A stretch of DNA of 64,000 nt, taken from assembly GCF_024806835.1 (NCBI RefSeq), contig NZ_JANTYU010000002.1, positions 496,001 through 560,000 of the forward strand, given 5' to 3'. This stretch comes from Xanthomonas sp. 3793 (GTDB taxonomy: Bacteria > Pseudomonadota > Gammaproteobacteria > Xanthomonadales > Xanthomonadaceae). Position numbers and translations under genes: made by a program. This document shows positions 44,532 to 53,831 of the stretch, one piece after another; position 1 is the first letter of the stretch, and the number at the start of each line of letters is the position of its first letter. The notes beneath the pieces are model-generated. The model saw nothing but the letters and a program-made list of their open reading frames with translations, was not told the origin of the DNA and ran no database searches.

Positions 44532-44562
44532 CCGACAAGGCGGCGCAGCGTCGCCTTGTCGG
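44532..44562. terminator. Stem-loop after hemJ
   Basis: 11-bp perfect stem CCGACAAGGCG/CGCCTTGTCGG with a 9-base loop, 10 bp after the hemJ stop. There is no T-run, so it is only a probable terminator. Confidence 0.5.
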
Positions 44563-44674
44563 CGTGTGCCACTCCGGTGCGGTCGCTGCATGGCGCGCTG
44601 GTCGCTGTCGCTGCATGCCATCAATGAGTGGGGAAGGGGCAGATTTGCGCAGATGGCGCATACCCCGGCCTGAC

Positions 44675-45430
44675 TCAGGCGATCGAATCCAACTCGCGTA
44701 GGCCCTTGCGCGCCTGATCGATCCAGCCGCGTTGCTCACGCTGGTAATGCTTGGGCGAGGCGGCGGCGCGACGGATTACCTGGTCGAACACGGCCTTGGC
44801 TTGCTCCGGACGCGCAGCGCGTTGCAATAACTGCGCATAGCGCACGCGTGCCTCTTCGCCAGGATAGCCCTGCACCAGCGTCTGGTATTCGTGCAGCGCT
44901 TCTTCGATGGTGCCGCTGCTTTCCACCGCACGTGCGTATAGCAGATGCCCGTCATGCGAGCGGAAGTTGGGGTTAGCGGCGATCAAGGCATCCAGGGTCT
45001 GGCGTGCCTGCGCGGCATTGCCAAGACCGAACTGCGCCTGCGCCAGCCCCAGCATCAGGTCCGGGTCGTCGCGATACAGCCCGCGCAAGGCGCCTTCGTA
45101 GACCTCGGCGGCCTGCGCATGGTTGCCCTGTTCGAGCAGGGTGCGGGCCAGCTGGCGGCGGTTTTCCGGAGTGTCGGAGACATCCAGTTTGCGTGCGGCA
45201 TCGCGCTGGTCGCGCTGCGGGTCCAGCGTCCGGCGCACGCGTTGCAGGCTGCGGCGTGCGCTCGGGTCGTTACGCATGTCTGGGATGAGCGCGACAAACG
45301 CGTAGATCAACACCGCCAGATACGAAAATGTCAGCAGGATCAGGATCCAGTACAGCGGCCGTCCGCTACGCACCACATGCACGCAGCAGGCGATCTGCAA
45401 CACGATCGACAGAAGAATGAGGGGGCTCAT
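44675..45430 (-). CDS. TPR-containing membrane-anchored protein
   Basis: 251 residues from ATG 45430. Two N-terminal helices (MSPLILLSIVLQIACCVHVV, PLYWILILLTFSYLAVLIYAFVALIP) anchor it. TPR-like helices follow (NRRQLARTLLEQGNHAQAAEVYEGALRG, DLMLGLAQAQFGLGNAAQARQTLDALI, EALHEYQTLVQGYPGEEARVRYAQLL, PEQAKAVFDQVIRR). Likely a scaffold for a periplasmic or inner membrane complex; the partner is unknown. It is 64 bp downstream of accA on the same strand with a short hairpin between. Confidence 0.85.
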   Translation of the reverse strand: MSPLILLSIVLQIACCVHVVRSGRPLYWILILLTFSYLAVLIYAFVALIPDMRNDPSARRSLQRVRRTLDPQRDQRDAARKLDVSDTPENRRQLARTLLEQGNHAQAAEVYEGALRGLYRDDPDLMLGLAQAQFGLGNAAQARQTLDALIAANPNFRSHDGHLLYARAVESSGTIEEALHEYQTLVQGYPGEEARVRYAQLLQRAARPEQAKAVFDQVIRRAAASPKHYQREQRGWIDQARKGLRELDSIA

Positions 45431-45468
45431 GCCGGTAGGAGTCCTTGTCCCTGGTGCAAGTTCCTTGG

Positions 45469-45487
45469 GGCTCCGCCAGGCGGAGCC
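45469..45487. terminator. Short hairpin after accA
   Basis: 9-bp perfect stem GGCTCCGCC/GGCGGAGCC around one base, 7 bp after the accA stop. No T-run, so it may be only a stabiliser or weak terminator. Confidence 0.4.
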
Positions 45488-45494
45488 GCAGGAT

Positions 45495-46454
45495 TCAGTT
45501 TCCTTCGTAGGCACCGTAGCTGCGCAGGCGCTCGTAACGCTGTTGCAGCAGCGCTTCGACCGGGATTTTCTCCAGCGCGTCGAGCTCGTTGAGCAGCACC
45601 GCTTTCAAGCGCTTGCCCATTTGCTCGGGGTTGCGGTGCGCGCCGCCGGTGGGCTCGCGGATCACCTTGTCGACCAGGCCCAGGCCCTTGAGTCGCTTGG
45701 CGGTCAGGCCGAGCTGTTCGGCGGCGTCCTTGGCCTTGGCTGCGTCCTTCCACAGGATCGAGGCGCAGCCTTCGGGCGAAATCACCGAGTAGGTGCCGTA
45801 TTCCAGCATCAAGGTGCGGTCGCCCACGCCGATCGCCAGCGCGCCGCCGGAGCCGCCTTCGCCGATCACGGTGCAGATCACCGGAACCTTCAGCTCTGCC
45901 ATTTCCAGCAGATTGCGCGCGATCGCCTCGGACTGGCCGCGTTCTTCGGCGCCGATGCCCGGGTAGGCGCCGGGGGTATCGATGAAGGTCAGCAACGGCA
46001 GCCGGAAGCGCTCGGCCAGCTTCATCAGGCGCAGCGCCTTGCGGTAGCCCTCCGGGCGCGGCATGCCGAAGTTGCGCGCCACCTTGGTCTTGGTATCGCG
46101 GCCCTTCTGGTGCCCGATGATCACCACCGGGCGGCCGTCGATGCGGCCCAGGCCCCCGACAATGGCCTTGTCGTCGGCATAGGCGCGGTCGCCGGCCAGC
46201 TCCTGGAATTGATCGCAGATGGTATTGATGTAGTCCAGCGTGTACGGGCGCTGCGGGTGGCGCGCCAGCTGCGAGATCTGCCACGACGACAGGTCGCGGA
46301 AGATCTGTGCGGTGCGCACGCGTGCCTTGTCGCGCAGCGCCCGCACCTCGGTCTCCACGTTGACCGCAGGGCCGGTACTGGCGTTGCGCAGTTCCTGGAT
46401 CTTGGCTTCCAGATCGGCGATGGGTTGCTCGAAGTCGAGGTAGTTAGGATTCAT
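45495..46454 (-). CDS. accA: Acetyl-CoA carboxylase carboxyltransferase subunit alpha
   Basis: 319 residues, the standard length. Signatures: [17 protein letters not shown] at the N-terminus, the carboxyltransferase core [50 protein letters not shown] and [40 protein letters not shown]. It forms the alpha2beta2 carboxyltransferase with AccD and makes malonyl-CoA for fatty acid synthesis. A heptamer element separates it from the dnaE stop. Confidence 0.97.
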   Translation of the reverse strand: MNPNYLDFEQPIADLEAKIQELRNASTGPAVNVETEVRALRDKARVRTAQIFRDLSSWQISQLARHPQRPYTLDYINTICDQFQELAGDRAYADDKAIVGGLGRIDGRPVVIIGHQKGRDTKTKVARNFGMPRPEGYRKALRLMKLAERFRLPLLTFIDTPGAYPGIGAEERGQSEAIARNLLEMAELKVPVICTVIGEGGSGGALAIGVGDRTLMLEYGTYSVISPEGCASILWKDAAKAKDAAEQLGLTAKRLKGLGLVDKVIREPTGGAHRNPEQMGKRLKAVLLNELDALEKIPVEALLQQRYERLRSYGAYEGN

Positions 46455-46528
46455 GCAATGGCGTCGTCAACGTAAGGCGGGGAGTGTAGCTGAAGCGGTG
46501 TGGCTGGCCCGTACGGAGCCGTTCGGAG

Positions 46529-46648
46529 GCGGGGATTGGGGAGTCGGGATTCGGGATTCGCAAGAGCAGTACCGCGCCGCTTCGGCATGGCGGTAGACCG
46601 CCGTTGCCAATCCCCAATCCCCAATCCCGACTCCCCAATCCCCGCCCC
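46529..46648. repeat. MITE-like heptamer element between accA and dnaE
   Basis: Left G-rich arm (46529-46561, GGCGGGGATTGGGGAGTCGG) and right C-rich arm (46608-46648, CCAATCCCCAATCCCCAATC) in inverted orientation, 120 bp overall. The core (GCAAGAGCAGTACCGCGCCG and GGCGGTAGACCGCCGTTGCC) is related in reverse to the element at 39872-40024. The right arm abuts the dnaE stop at 46649. Confidence 0.88.
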
Positions 46649-49600
46649 TTAAGCCCACGGCGGGCTGTACTTGATCTTCAAGGTCCGCACCGCCGGGTCG
46701 GCGCGCAGGCTGTCCATCAGGTGCTGGTCGATGCGCACCGAGTGGCTGCCGTTGAGGTCGAGCATGCCGGCCACGCCGCCGCTGGACGCGCGCAGCAGCA
46801 GGTCCAGGCGCAGGGGGGTCTTGCCGGGGCGGTGCTTGGCCAGCAACGCGTCGATGCGTTTCCATGCCTGCTTCTCGCGCAGGTCCAGGCGCAGCGACAG
46901 ACGTTGCGCATGCTCGGCACAGATCTGCTCGTAGTCCCAGCACTGGCGGATGCGCAGGCTGTAGCCGCCGTTGAATTCGTCCTCGCGCAGGCCGCCCTTG
47001 ACGATCAGGATGCGGTCGCGGGTGAGCAGGTGCCCGAACTCGGCCATCGCATCGGAAAACGCGCTGCACTCGACCCGGCCACGACCGTCTTCGAGCTGCA
47101 CGAACACCTGGCTGTCGCCCTTGCGCCGCACGCCGATCACCTGGCCGGCCAGGATGGCGCTGACTTCCGGGCGCCAGGCGCGTTTTTCGCCATCGCCGCC
47201 GCCACCGCCGCGTTGTTGCGAGGCCAGGATCTTTTCCAGTGCACCCAGGTCGCAGCCGACCAGTTCGCGCACTTCGTCGCGATGCGGATCGAACGGGTGG
47301 CCGCTGAGGTAGAAGCCCAGCGTTTCGCGCTCGCCGGTGAGCAACTGGCCCAGCGGCCATTCCTTGCTTTCGGGCAGATCCAGCCGCATCGCCGGGGCGC
47401 TCGGGTCCGGCCCGCCGAACAGCGAGTTCTGCCCCGAGGCGCGTTCGCGCGCCATCTGCTCGGTGGCCTTCATCACTTCCGGCAATTGCAGCATCAGCGA
47501 GGCGCGGTTGCTGCCCAGCCCATCCATCGCGCCGGCATTGATCATCGCTTCCAGCGTGCGGCGGTTGAGCTTTGCGGTGCCCACACGCGTGCAGAAATCC
47601 AGCAGCGTGGTGTAGGGGCCGCCGCGCTGGCGTTCTTCGACGATCGCCTCGCACGCGCCCTGGCCGACGCCCTTGATCGCGCCCAGGCCGTATTGAATCG
47701 TGTCCGGGCTGGCGGCTTCGAACATGTAGGCCGATTCGTTGACCCGCGGCGGCTTGACGGTGAGGCCGAGGTTGCGCACTTCATCGAGAAAGCCGACCAC
47801 CTTGTCGGTGTTGTCCATGTCCGAGGACAGCGTCGCGGCCATGAATTCGGCCGGGTAATGCCGCTTCAGCCAGGCGGTCTGGTAGCTGACCAGCGCGTAG
47901 GCGGCGGCGTGCGACTTGTTGAAGCCGTAGCCGGCGAACTTCTCCATCAGGTCGAAGATTTCGTCGGCCTTGGCCGCGCTCACCCCGCCCTTGGCCGCGC
48001 CTTCGCGGAAGATCTCGCGGTGCTTGGCCATTTCGGCCGGCACCTTCTTGCCCATCGCACGGCGCAGCAGGTCGGCGCCGCCCAGCGAATAATCGCCGAC
48101 GATCTGCGCCATCTGCATCACCTGCTCCTGATACACCATGATGCCGTAGGTGTCTTTCAGGATGACTTCGGTGCGCGGATCCGGATAGACGATCTCCTGC
48201 TGGCCGTGCTTACGCGCGTTGAAGTCCGGGATCAGGTCCATCGGGCCGGGGCGGTACAGCGACACCAGCGCGATCAGGTCTTCGAAGCGGTCCGGGCGCG
48301 CGTCCTTGAGCAGGCGACGCATGCCCGAGGACTCGAACTGGAACACCGCACCGGTATTGCCCGAGGCGAACACGCCCTTGTAGGTGGGCACGTCGTCGAG
48401 CGGAATGGTGGTGATGTCGACCGGGTCGATGCCGGCGCGCGCATGGCGCACGTTGATCGCCTTGACCGCCCAGTCGATGATGGTCAGCGTGCGCAGGCCG
48501 AGGAAGTCGAACTTCACCAGGCCGACCGCTTCGACGTCGTCCTTGTCGAACTGGGTGACCGGATTCTTGCCGCGGCCGTCTTCGTCGTGTTCTGCGAACA
48601 GCGGACAGAACTCGGACAGCGGATCGGGCGCGATCACCACGCCACCGGCGTGCTTGCCGGCGTTGCGGGTGAGGTCCTCGAGCTGGCGCGCCAGGTCCAT
48701 CAGGTCGCGTACGTCGTCCTCGACCTGGTAGCGCTGGATCAGGTCCGGCGAGGCCATCTCCGAATCCTTGCCTTCGCCCATCGCATCCTTGAGCGTGATG
48801 CCCAGGATGTTGGGGATCAGCTTGGCGACGCTGTCGACTAACCCGTACGTGAAGCCAAGCACGCGCCCGGCGTCGCGCACCACCGCCTTGGCGGCCATGG
48901 TGCCGTAGGTGATGATCTGGCTGACCCGTTCGCGCCCGTACTTGCGCGCCACGTAGTCGATCACCTCGTCGCGGCGATCCATGCAGAAGTCGATGTCGAA
49001 GTCGGGCATCGACACGCGCTCGGGGTTCAAAAAGCGCTCGAACAGCAGGTTGTACGGCAGTGGGTCCAGGTCGGTGATCTGCAGCGCCCAGGCCACCAGC
49101 GAACCGGCACCGGAACCGCGGCCCGGGCCGATCGGGATGCCTTGATTCTTGCCCCACTGGATGAAGTCGGCCACGATCAGGAAGTAGCCGGGGAAGCCCA
49201 TCTTGATGATGGTGTCCAGCTCGAATTCCAGCCGGTCGACGTAGTCCTGGCGGGTCTTGCCCGGTGCGATCGGGTTCTTTTCCAGACGTGCGGCCAGACC
49301 CTCGCGCGACTGGCTGCGGATCCAGCTGTCCAGCGTCTCGTCTTCGGGCACCGGGTAGGCAGGCAGAAAGTAGGTGCCCAGGCGCATCTCGATGTTGCAG
49401 CGCTGCGCCAGCGCATGCGTGTTGTCGATGGCATCGGGCACGTCGGCGAACAGCGCGGCCATCTCCTCGCCGGATTTGAGGTACTGCTGGTCGCTGTAGT
49501 CGCGCGGGCGTTTGGGGTCGTCGAGCACGCGGCCGGAGGAGATGCACACGCGCGCCTCGTGCGCGTTGAAGTCGCTGGCATACAGAAACCGCACGTCATT

Positions 49601-50233
49601 GCTGGCCACCACCGGCAGCCCGCGCACGCCAGCGGCATGCAAGGCGAACTGGTTGAAGCGTTCCTCGCCCTCGCGTCCGGTGCGGGTCAGTTCCAGATGC
49701 AGGCCATCGCCGAACACGCGCTGCCAGTCGGCCAGCTGCTGCTCGGCCAGATCGGCGCGGCCCTCGGAAAACAGGCGTCCGGCCAGGCTGTCGCGGCCGG
49801 CCAGGGCGAACAGGTTGGCGTGCCCGGCCTGCAGCCATTCCGGGTGGATCGCCACCCCGCCTTCGGGGCGGTGGCCTTCCATCCAGGCGCGCGTCAGCAG
49901 CCGCGACAGGCTCAGGTAGCCCTCGCGGTCGCGGCACAGCAGGGTCATGCGCCAGGGCGTCATGTCCGGGGTGGCGATCATCACGTCGGCGCCGGCGATC
50001 GGCTTGATGCCCACGCCCTCGGCGGCCTTGTAGAACTTGACCAGCGCGAACAGGTTGTTCAGGTCGGTGACCGCCAGCGCGGGCATGTCGAGTTCGACCG
50101 CGCGGCTCAGCAGGTTGGCCTGCTTGGCCTTTTTCGGGTCAGCCTGATCCGGTTTCTCGGGCACACGGATGGTGGAATCCGCCAGCGAGAACTCGGTGTG
50201 GACGTGCAGATGGACGAAACGGGAAGTGGACAT
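46649..50233 (-). CDS. dnaE: DNA polymerase III subunit alpha
   Basis: 1194 residues from ATG 50233 (MSTSRFVHLHVHTEFSL). The PHP domain is at the N-terminus (HLHVHTEFSLADS). The palm has the catalytic aspartates in MPDFDIDFCMDRRDEVIDYVARKYG (about 405-430). The thumb and fingers follow with GRGSGAGSLVAW, and the C-terminal OB-fold (AGQVIGVRRKGDSQVFVQLEDGRGRVECSAF, about 1010-1090) and tau-binding end are present. It is the replicative polymerase core. Start chosen at the PHP motif; the extra 31 in-frame residues upstream are non-conserved. Confidence 0.97.
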   Translation of the reverse strand: MSTSRFVHLHVHTEFSLADSTIRVPEKPDQADPKKAKQANLLSRAVELDMPALAVTDLNNLFALVKFYKAAEGVGIKPIAGADVMIATPDMTPWRMTLLCRDREGYLSLSRLLTRAWMEGHRPEGGVAIHPEWLQAGHANLFALAGRDSLAGRLFSEGRADLAEQQLADWQRVFGDGLHLELTRTGREGEERFNQFALHAAGVRGLPVVASNDVRFLYASDFNAHEARVCISSGRVLDDPKRPRDYSDQQYLKSGEEMAALFADVPDAIDNTHALAQRCNIEMRLGTYFLPAYPVPEDETLDSWIRSQSREGLAARLEKNPIAPGKTRQDYVDRLEFELDTIIKMGFPGYFLIVADFIQWGKNQGIPIGPGRGSGAGSLVAWALQITDLDPLPYNLLFERFLNPERVSMPDFDIDFCMDRRDEVIDYVARKYGRERVSQIITYGTMAAKAVVRDAGRVLGFTYGLVDSVAKLIPNILGITLKDAMGEGKDSEMASPDLIQRYQVEDDVRDLMDLARQLEDLTRNAGKHAGGVVIAPDPLSEFCPLFAEHDEDGRGKNPVTQFDKDDVEAVGLVKFDFLGLRTLTIIDWAVKAINVRHARAGIDPVDITTIPLDDVPTYKGVFASGNTGAVFQFESSGMRRLLKDARPDRFEDLIALVSLYRPGPMDLIPDFNARKHGQQEIVYPDPRTEVILKDTYGIMVYQEQVMQMAQIVGDYSLGGADLLRRAMGKKVPAEMAKHREIFREGAAKGGVSAAKADEIFDLMEKFAGYGFNKSHAAAYALVSYQTAWLKRHYPAEFMAATLSSDMDNTDKVVGFLDEVRNLGLTVKPPRVNESAYMFEAASPDTIQYGLGAIKGVGQGACEAIVEERQRGGPYTTLLDFCTRVGTAKLNRRTLEAMINAGAMDGLGSNRASLMLQLPEVMKATEQMARERASGQNSLFGGPDPSAPAMRLDLPESKEWPLGQLLTGERETLGFYLSGHPFDPHRDEVRELVGCDLGALEKILASQQRGGGGGDGEKRAWRPEVSAILAGQVIGVRRKGDSQVFVQLEDGRGRVECSAFSDAMAEFGHLLTRDRILIVKGGLREDEFNGGYSLRIRQCWDYEQICAEHAQRLSLRLDLREKQAWKRIDALLAKHRPGKTPLRLDLLLRASSGGVAGMLDLNGSHSVRIDQHLMDSLRADPAVRTLKIKYSPPWA

Positions 50234-50519
50234 GCGAGACCGGAATAATGCGCGGTCAGGGTAGCGAGCGTGGTCGGGTCGAACAAGGCTTGACAGCGCC
50301 GGCGCAGGGCCGCGGCCAGCTGCCACGGGGGCTGGGCGCGGCAGCCGATTCAGGCTTCGGCTAGCTGCGTGCGGCGCAGCAGTGGCGATTGCGCGGATCG
50401 GCGGCCCGCGGACGCGGGTGTGCGAGGTTCGATGCTCGAGGCCCCGGGCGAACCGGCTGCTTACGCGTCAATGGAGGGATGGCGCCGGTAGCGGGCCGGT
50501 CTGCCTGGGGTGCGGTCGT

Positions 50520-51257
50520 TCAGTCGGCCCGCAGCAGGTCGTCGGCCGGGGTTGCGCAGGGCACGTCCCACGGCGACTGCGCCGCCTCGATTCCCAAGGC
50601 ACGCCGTACCGGGGCGAAGCTGCGACGGTGCTGCGGGCACGGCCCGTGGCTGCGCAGCGCGGCCAGATGCACCGGCGTGGCGTAGCCCTTGTGCTGGTCG
50701 AAGCGGTATTCGGGATGCTCGGCGTGCAGCTGCTGCATCAGGCGGTCGCGGGTGACCTTGGCCACGATCGAGGCGGCCATGATGGCGCGATCGAGCGCAT
50801 CGCCGCCGATCAAGGCCTCGGCCGGGCAGGGCAGCCCCTTGGGTACGCGGTTGCCGTCGATCCGCGCAAACCCGGCCACGTGCGCCACGCCTTCCACCGC
50901 GCGCCGCATGCCGAGCATGGTCGCCTGGTAGATGTTGATGCGGTCGATCTCTTCGCTGTCGATCAGCACCACCGACCACGCCAGCGCCCGCTCGACGATG
51001 CGCGCGTACAGCTGCTCGCGGCGCTGCGCGGTCAGTTGCTTGGAATCGTCCAGCCCGTTGATGCGCGGCTTGCCGGGGTCGAACACCACCGCAGCCACCG
51101 CCACCGGCCCGGCGAGCGGACCGCGGCCGGCCTCGTCGACACCGGCGATCAAACGCCGGGATTCGGCATTCGGGATTTGGGATTGGTCGAACAAGGGCGA
51201 CTGGCGCGCCTCGGCGTTGGCGCTATCGGCGTGTGCGCGCGGAGCGAGGATCTTCAT
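50520..51257 (-). CDS. rnhB: Ribonuclease HII with heptamer-encoded N-terminal extension
   Basis: 245 residues from ATG 51257, 4-bp overlap with lpxB. The catalytic domain begins [26 protein letters not shown] (residues about 35-60), then [38 protein letters not shown] and [15 protein letters not shown]. The enzyme removes ribonucleotides and RNA primers from DNA. Before it, about residues 24-34 (SQIPNAESR) are encoded by a heptamer repeat. This extension is not part of the family core. A shorter start inside is possible but lacks an ATG near the core. Confidence 0.93.
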   Translation of the reverse strand: MKILAPRAHADSANAEARQSPLFDQSQIPNAESRRLIAGVDEAGRGPLAGPVAVAAVVFDPGKPRINGLDDSKQLTAQRREQLYARIVERALAWSVVLIDSEEIDRINIYQATMLGMRRAVEGVAHVAGFARIDGNRVPKGLPCPAEALIGGDALDRAIMAASIVAKVTRDRLMQQLHAEHPEYRFDQHKGYATPVHLAALRSHGPCPQHRRSFAPVRRALGIEAAQSPWDVPCATPADDLLRAD

Positions 51258-51302
51258 GCTTTCGCTCCTGACGAATCCCGAATTCCCACTCCCGAATCCC
51301 CG
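51157..51302. repeat. MITE-like heptamer element spanning the rnhB start and lpxB end
   Basis: Left G-rich arm 51157-51187 (CGGGATTCGGCATTCGGGAT) lies in rnhB, and right C-rich arm 51273-51302 (CGAATCCCGAATTCCCACTC) lies in lpxB, 146 bp in all. The overlap of the two genes lies inside the element. Both reading frames stay open through it. Confidence 0.83.
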
Positions 51303-52558
51303 CCTTCCAGCAGCTCCGCCACCGCATCGGCCGCACGCGCCGACGCATCGCGGCGCAGTTCGGCGTGCAGGGCCAGATAACGCGGCTGCAGCGCGGCGAC
51401 CTTTTCCGGGTGCTTGAACCAGTCCAGCAGGGCCACGCATAGCCGTTCCGGGGTGCAGTCGTCCTGCATCAGCTCCGGTGCCAGGTCGTCGTTGGCCAGG
51501 ATGTTGGGCAGTGCGTAGCGGTTGACCTTGAGCAGGCCCAGCGTCCTGACGATGCGGTAGGTCAGCGGGGCGACCTTGTAGCCGACCACCATCGGGCGCT
51601 TGACCAGCATCGCCTCCAGCGTGGCGGTGCCCGACGCCAGCAGCACCACGTCGGCGGCCAGCATCGCGGTGCGCGCCTGGCCATCGAGCAGGTGCGAGCG
51701 CAGCACCGGCAACGAACTGCGCGATAGCTGCTCGGCCAGCAGTTGTTTGCAGCCCGGGTTGGCGGCGGGCACCAGTACGTGCAGGTTGGGCAGGTGCTCG
51801 GACACCAGCCAGGCGGCCTGGAAAAAGGTGTCGCCCAGCTTGCTGATCTCGCCATGCCGGCTGCCCGGCAGCACCGCCAGCACGGTGCTGGAGGCGGAGA
51901 TGCCCAGGGCCGCGCGGGCCGCCTCGCGGTCTGCCTTGTAGGGGATGTCGTCGGCCATCGGGTGGCCGACAAAGCGCGCATCGATGCCGTGCCTGGCGTA
52001 GATCGGCGGCTCCATCGGAAACAGGCATAGCACCAGGTCGGCGCTGGCACCGATCTTCTCGGCACGTTTCTCGCGCCATGCCCAGACCGATGGACTGACG
52101 TAATGCACGGTGCGCACGCCGCGCTGCTTGAGCCAGCGCTCGACCGGCAGATTGAAATCGGGTGCGTCGATGCCGATGAACACGTCCGGCTTCCACGCCA
52201 GCACACGCTCCCGGAAGGCGCGGCGCAGCTTCAACAGCCGCGGCAGATGCTGCAGCACTTCGGTCAGCCCCATCACCGCCAGCTCGCTGGCATCGAACCA
52301 GGTCTGGCAACCGGCACCACGCATCGCGTCGCCGCCGATGCCGACGAACTCGGCGTTCGGATAACGTCGCTTCAATTCATCGATCAACCCGGCGCCGAGG
52401 ATGTCGCCGGAAGCTTCGCCGGCGATCAGCGCGATGCGTGGGGAGCGGAGATTGGGGATTGGGGATTGGGGATTGGCCAGCGCGTCATGCACGACGTCGC
52501 CCGGTGTGGTGTGGACGCTTTGCATCCCCAATCCCGAATCCCGAATCCCGGCCTTCAT
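51254..52558 (-). CDS. lpxB: Lipid-A-disaccharide synthase with repeat-derived ends
   Basis: 434 residues from ATG 52558, 4-bp overlap with lpxA. The GT19 core starts [25 protein letters not shown] (about residue 41), then [48 protein letters not shown] and [20 protein letters not shown]. It joins lipid X and UDP-diacylglucosamine to the lipid A disaccharide. The first 40 residues ([12 protein letters not shown] ... [13 protein letters not shown]) and the last 15 ([16 protein letters not shown]) are made of heptamer-encoded peptide and are absent from the family core. Confidence 0.95.
   Translation of the reverse strand: MKAGIRDSGLGMQSVHTTPGDVVHDALANPQSPIPNLRSPRIALIAGEASGDILGAGLIDELKRRYPNAEFVGIGGDAMRGAGCQTWFDASELAVMGLTEVLQHLPRLLKLRRAFRERVLAWKPDVFIGIDAPDFNLPVERWLKQRGVRTVHYVSPSVWAWREKRAEKIGASADLVLCLFPMEPPIYARHGIDARFVGHPMADDIPYKADREAARAALGISASSTVLAVLPGSRHGEISKLGDTFFQAAWLVSEHLPNLHVLVPAANPGCKQLLAEQLSRSSLPVLRSHLLDGQARTAMLAADVVLLASGTATLEAMLVKRPMVVGYKVAPLTYRIVRTLGLLKVNRYALPNILANDDLAPELMQDDCTPERLCVALLDWFKHPEKVAALQPRYLALHAELRRDASARAADAVAELLEGGDSGVGIRDSSGAKA
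52439..52552. repeat. MITE-like heptamer element inside the lpxB 5' end
   Basis: Left arm 52439-52478 holds about five (GGGGATT) units, and right arm 52526-52552 is CCCCAATCCCGAATCCCGAA in inverted orientation; total 114 bp. It lies wholly in the lpxB N-terminal coding region and stays in frame. The inner junction GCTTTGCATCCCCAATCCC matches the right junctions of other elements. Confidence 0.87.
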
Positions 52559-53346
52559 CGCAACAACGGCCTTTCCGCCGCCTCGATGAACTCGAGCAGC
52601 CCGCGCACGTCCTCGCTGCTCTTGGCCTGTTCGGCCAGCTGCGCCTTGGCCTCGGCCAGCGGCAGCCCGGCGACGTACAACGTGCGGTAGGCGCGCTTGA
52701 TCGCGGTGATGCGCTCGGCATCGAAGCCGCGACGCTTGAGCCCTTCGCTGTTGATGCCGCGCGGGCGGCCCAGCGATTCGCTGCCGACCATGGTGAACGG
52801 CGGCACGTCGCCGTTGGTCAGCGCGCCCATGCCCAGGAAGGCGTGCGCGCCGATGCGGCAGAACTGATGCGCACCGGCAAAGCCGCTGATGATCACGTAG
52901 TCGCCCACGGTGACATGGCCGGCCAGGGTGGTGTTGTTGGAAAACACGCAGTGGTTGCCGACATGGCAGTCGTGCGCCACGTGGGTGTAGGCCAGCATCC
53001 AGTTGTCGTCGCCGACCACGGTGATGCCGCCACCGCCGCCGGTGCCGCGGTTGATGGTGACAAATTCGCGGATCACGTTGCCGTCGCCGATCACCAGTTC
53101 GGTGCGCTCGCCGGCGTACTTCTTGTCCTGCGGTTCGCCGCCGATCGCCGCATGCCCGATGAACCGGTTGTTGCGGCCGATCCGGGTCGGGCCGTGGATC
53201 GAGCAATGCGGCCCCACCTCGGTGCCGGCGCCGATCTGCACGTCGGCGCCGATCAGCGAAAACGCGCCAACGCGCACGTCGTCGGCCAGTTGCGCCGACG
53301 GGTCGATGACGGCGGTGGGATGAATCAAGGGTGCTTGATCACGCAT
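52555..53346 (-). CDS. lpxA: Acyl-ACP--UDP-N-acetylglucosamine O-acyltransferase
   Basis: 263 residues. Left-handed beta-helix hexapeptides are clear ([43 protein letters not shown]). The catalytic His is in the [11 protein letters not shown] block, and [33 protein letters not shown] and the C-terminal helical domain follow. It adds the first hydroxyacyl chain to UDP-GlcNAc in lipid A synthesis. Its start is 23 bp after the fabZ stop and its stop overlaps lpxB by 4 bp. Confidence 0.97.
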   Translation of the reverse strand: MRDQAPLIHPTAVIDPSAQLADDVRVGAFSLIGADVQIGAGTEVGPHCSIHGPTRIGRNNRFIGHAAIGGEPQDKKYAGERTELVIGDGNVIREFVTINRGTGGGGGITVVGDDNWMLAYTHVAHDCHVGNHCVFSNNTTLAGHVTVGDYVIISGFAGAHQFCRIGAHAFLGMGALTNGDVPPFTMVGSESLGRPRGINSEGLKRRGFDAERITAIKRAYRTLYVAGLPLAEAKAQLAEQAKSSEDVRGLLEFIEAAERPLLR

Positions 53347-53369
53347 CGTGTCTCACCTCCAAAAACGGA

Positions 53370-53831
53370 TTATTCCTTGGCGCCGGCGCACATGACTTCG
53401 GCACTGGCCACGATCTCGCCGTTGACCTTGGCCTCGCCGTAATAGCATCCCATGTTGCGGATCAGGCGCTTCATCTGCACCTCCAGGATCAGCACATCGC
53501 CCGGCACCACCTGCTTGTTGAAGCGCGCGTTGTCGACCTTGACCATGTAGAACAGCTTGGACAGCGCATCGCGGCCCAGGCCAAGCTGGGTCATCACACC
53601 GCCGGCCTGCGCCAGCGCCTCGATGATCAGCACACCCGGCATCACCGGACGGCTCGGGAAGTGGCCCTGGAAGAACGGCTCGTTGATGCTGACGTTCTTC
53701 TGGCCAACGATGCGCTTGGCTTCCAGGTCCAGCTCGATGACCCGGTCGATCAGCAGGAACGGGTAGCGGTGCGGGATCAGCGTCTGGATCTGGTTGACGT
53801 CGATCGGCAGCTCGTAAACGGGGTGACTCAT
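53370..53831 (-). CDS. fabZ: 3-hydroxyacyl-ACP dehydratase
   Basis: 153 residues from ATG 53831 ([31 protein letters not shown]). The hotdog-fold active site is [23 protein letters not shown], with His and Glu in place. FabZ dehydrates hydroxyacyl-ACP and its substrate pool competes with LpxA and LpxD for hydroxymyristoyl-type ACP, which explains the operon. It overlaps lpxD by 4 bp. Confidence 0.97.
   Translation of the reverse strand: MSHPVYELPIDVNQIQTLIPHRYPFLLIDRVIELDLEAKRIVGQKNVSINEPFFQGHFPSRPVMPGVLIIEALAQAGGVMTQLGLGRDALSKLFYMVKVDNARFNKQVVPGDVLILEVQMKRLIRNMGCYYGEAKVNGEIVASAEVMCAGAKE

Noticed and set aside
46604..48841. A 745-residue plus-strand frame opposite dnaE
   Set aside because: Antisense shadow without domain motifs.
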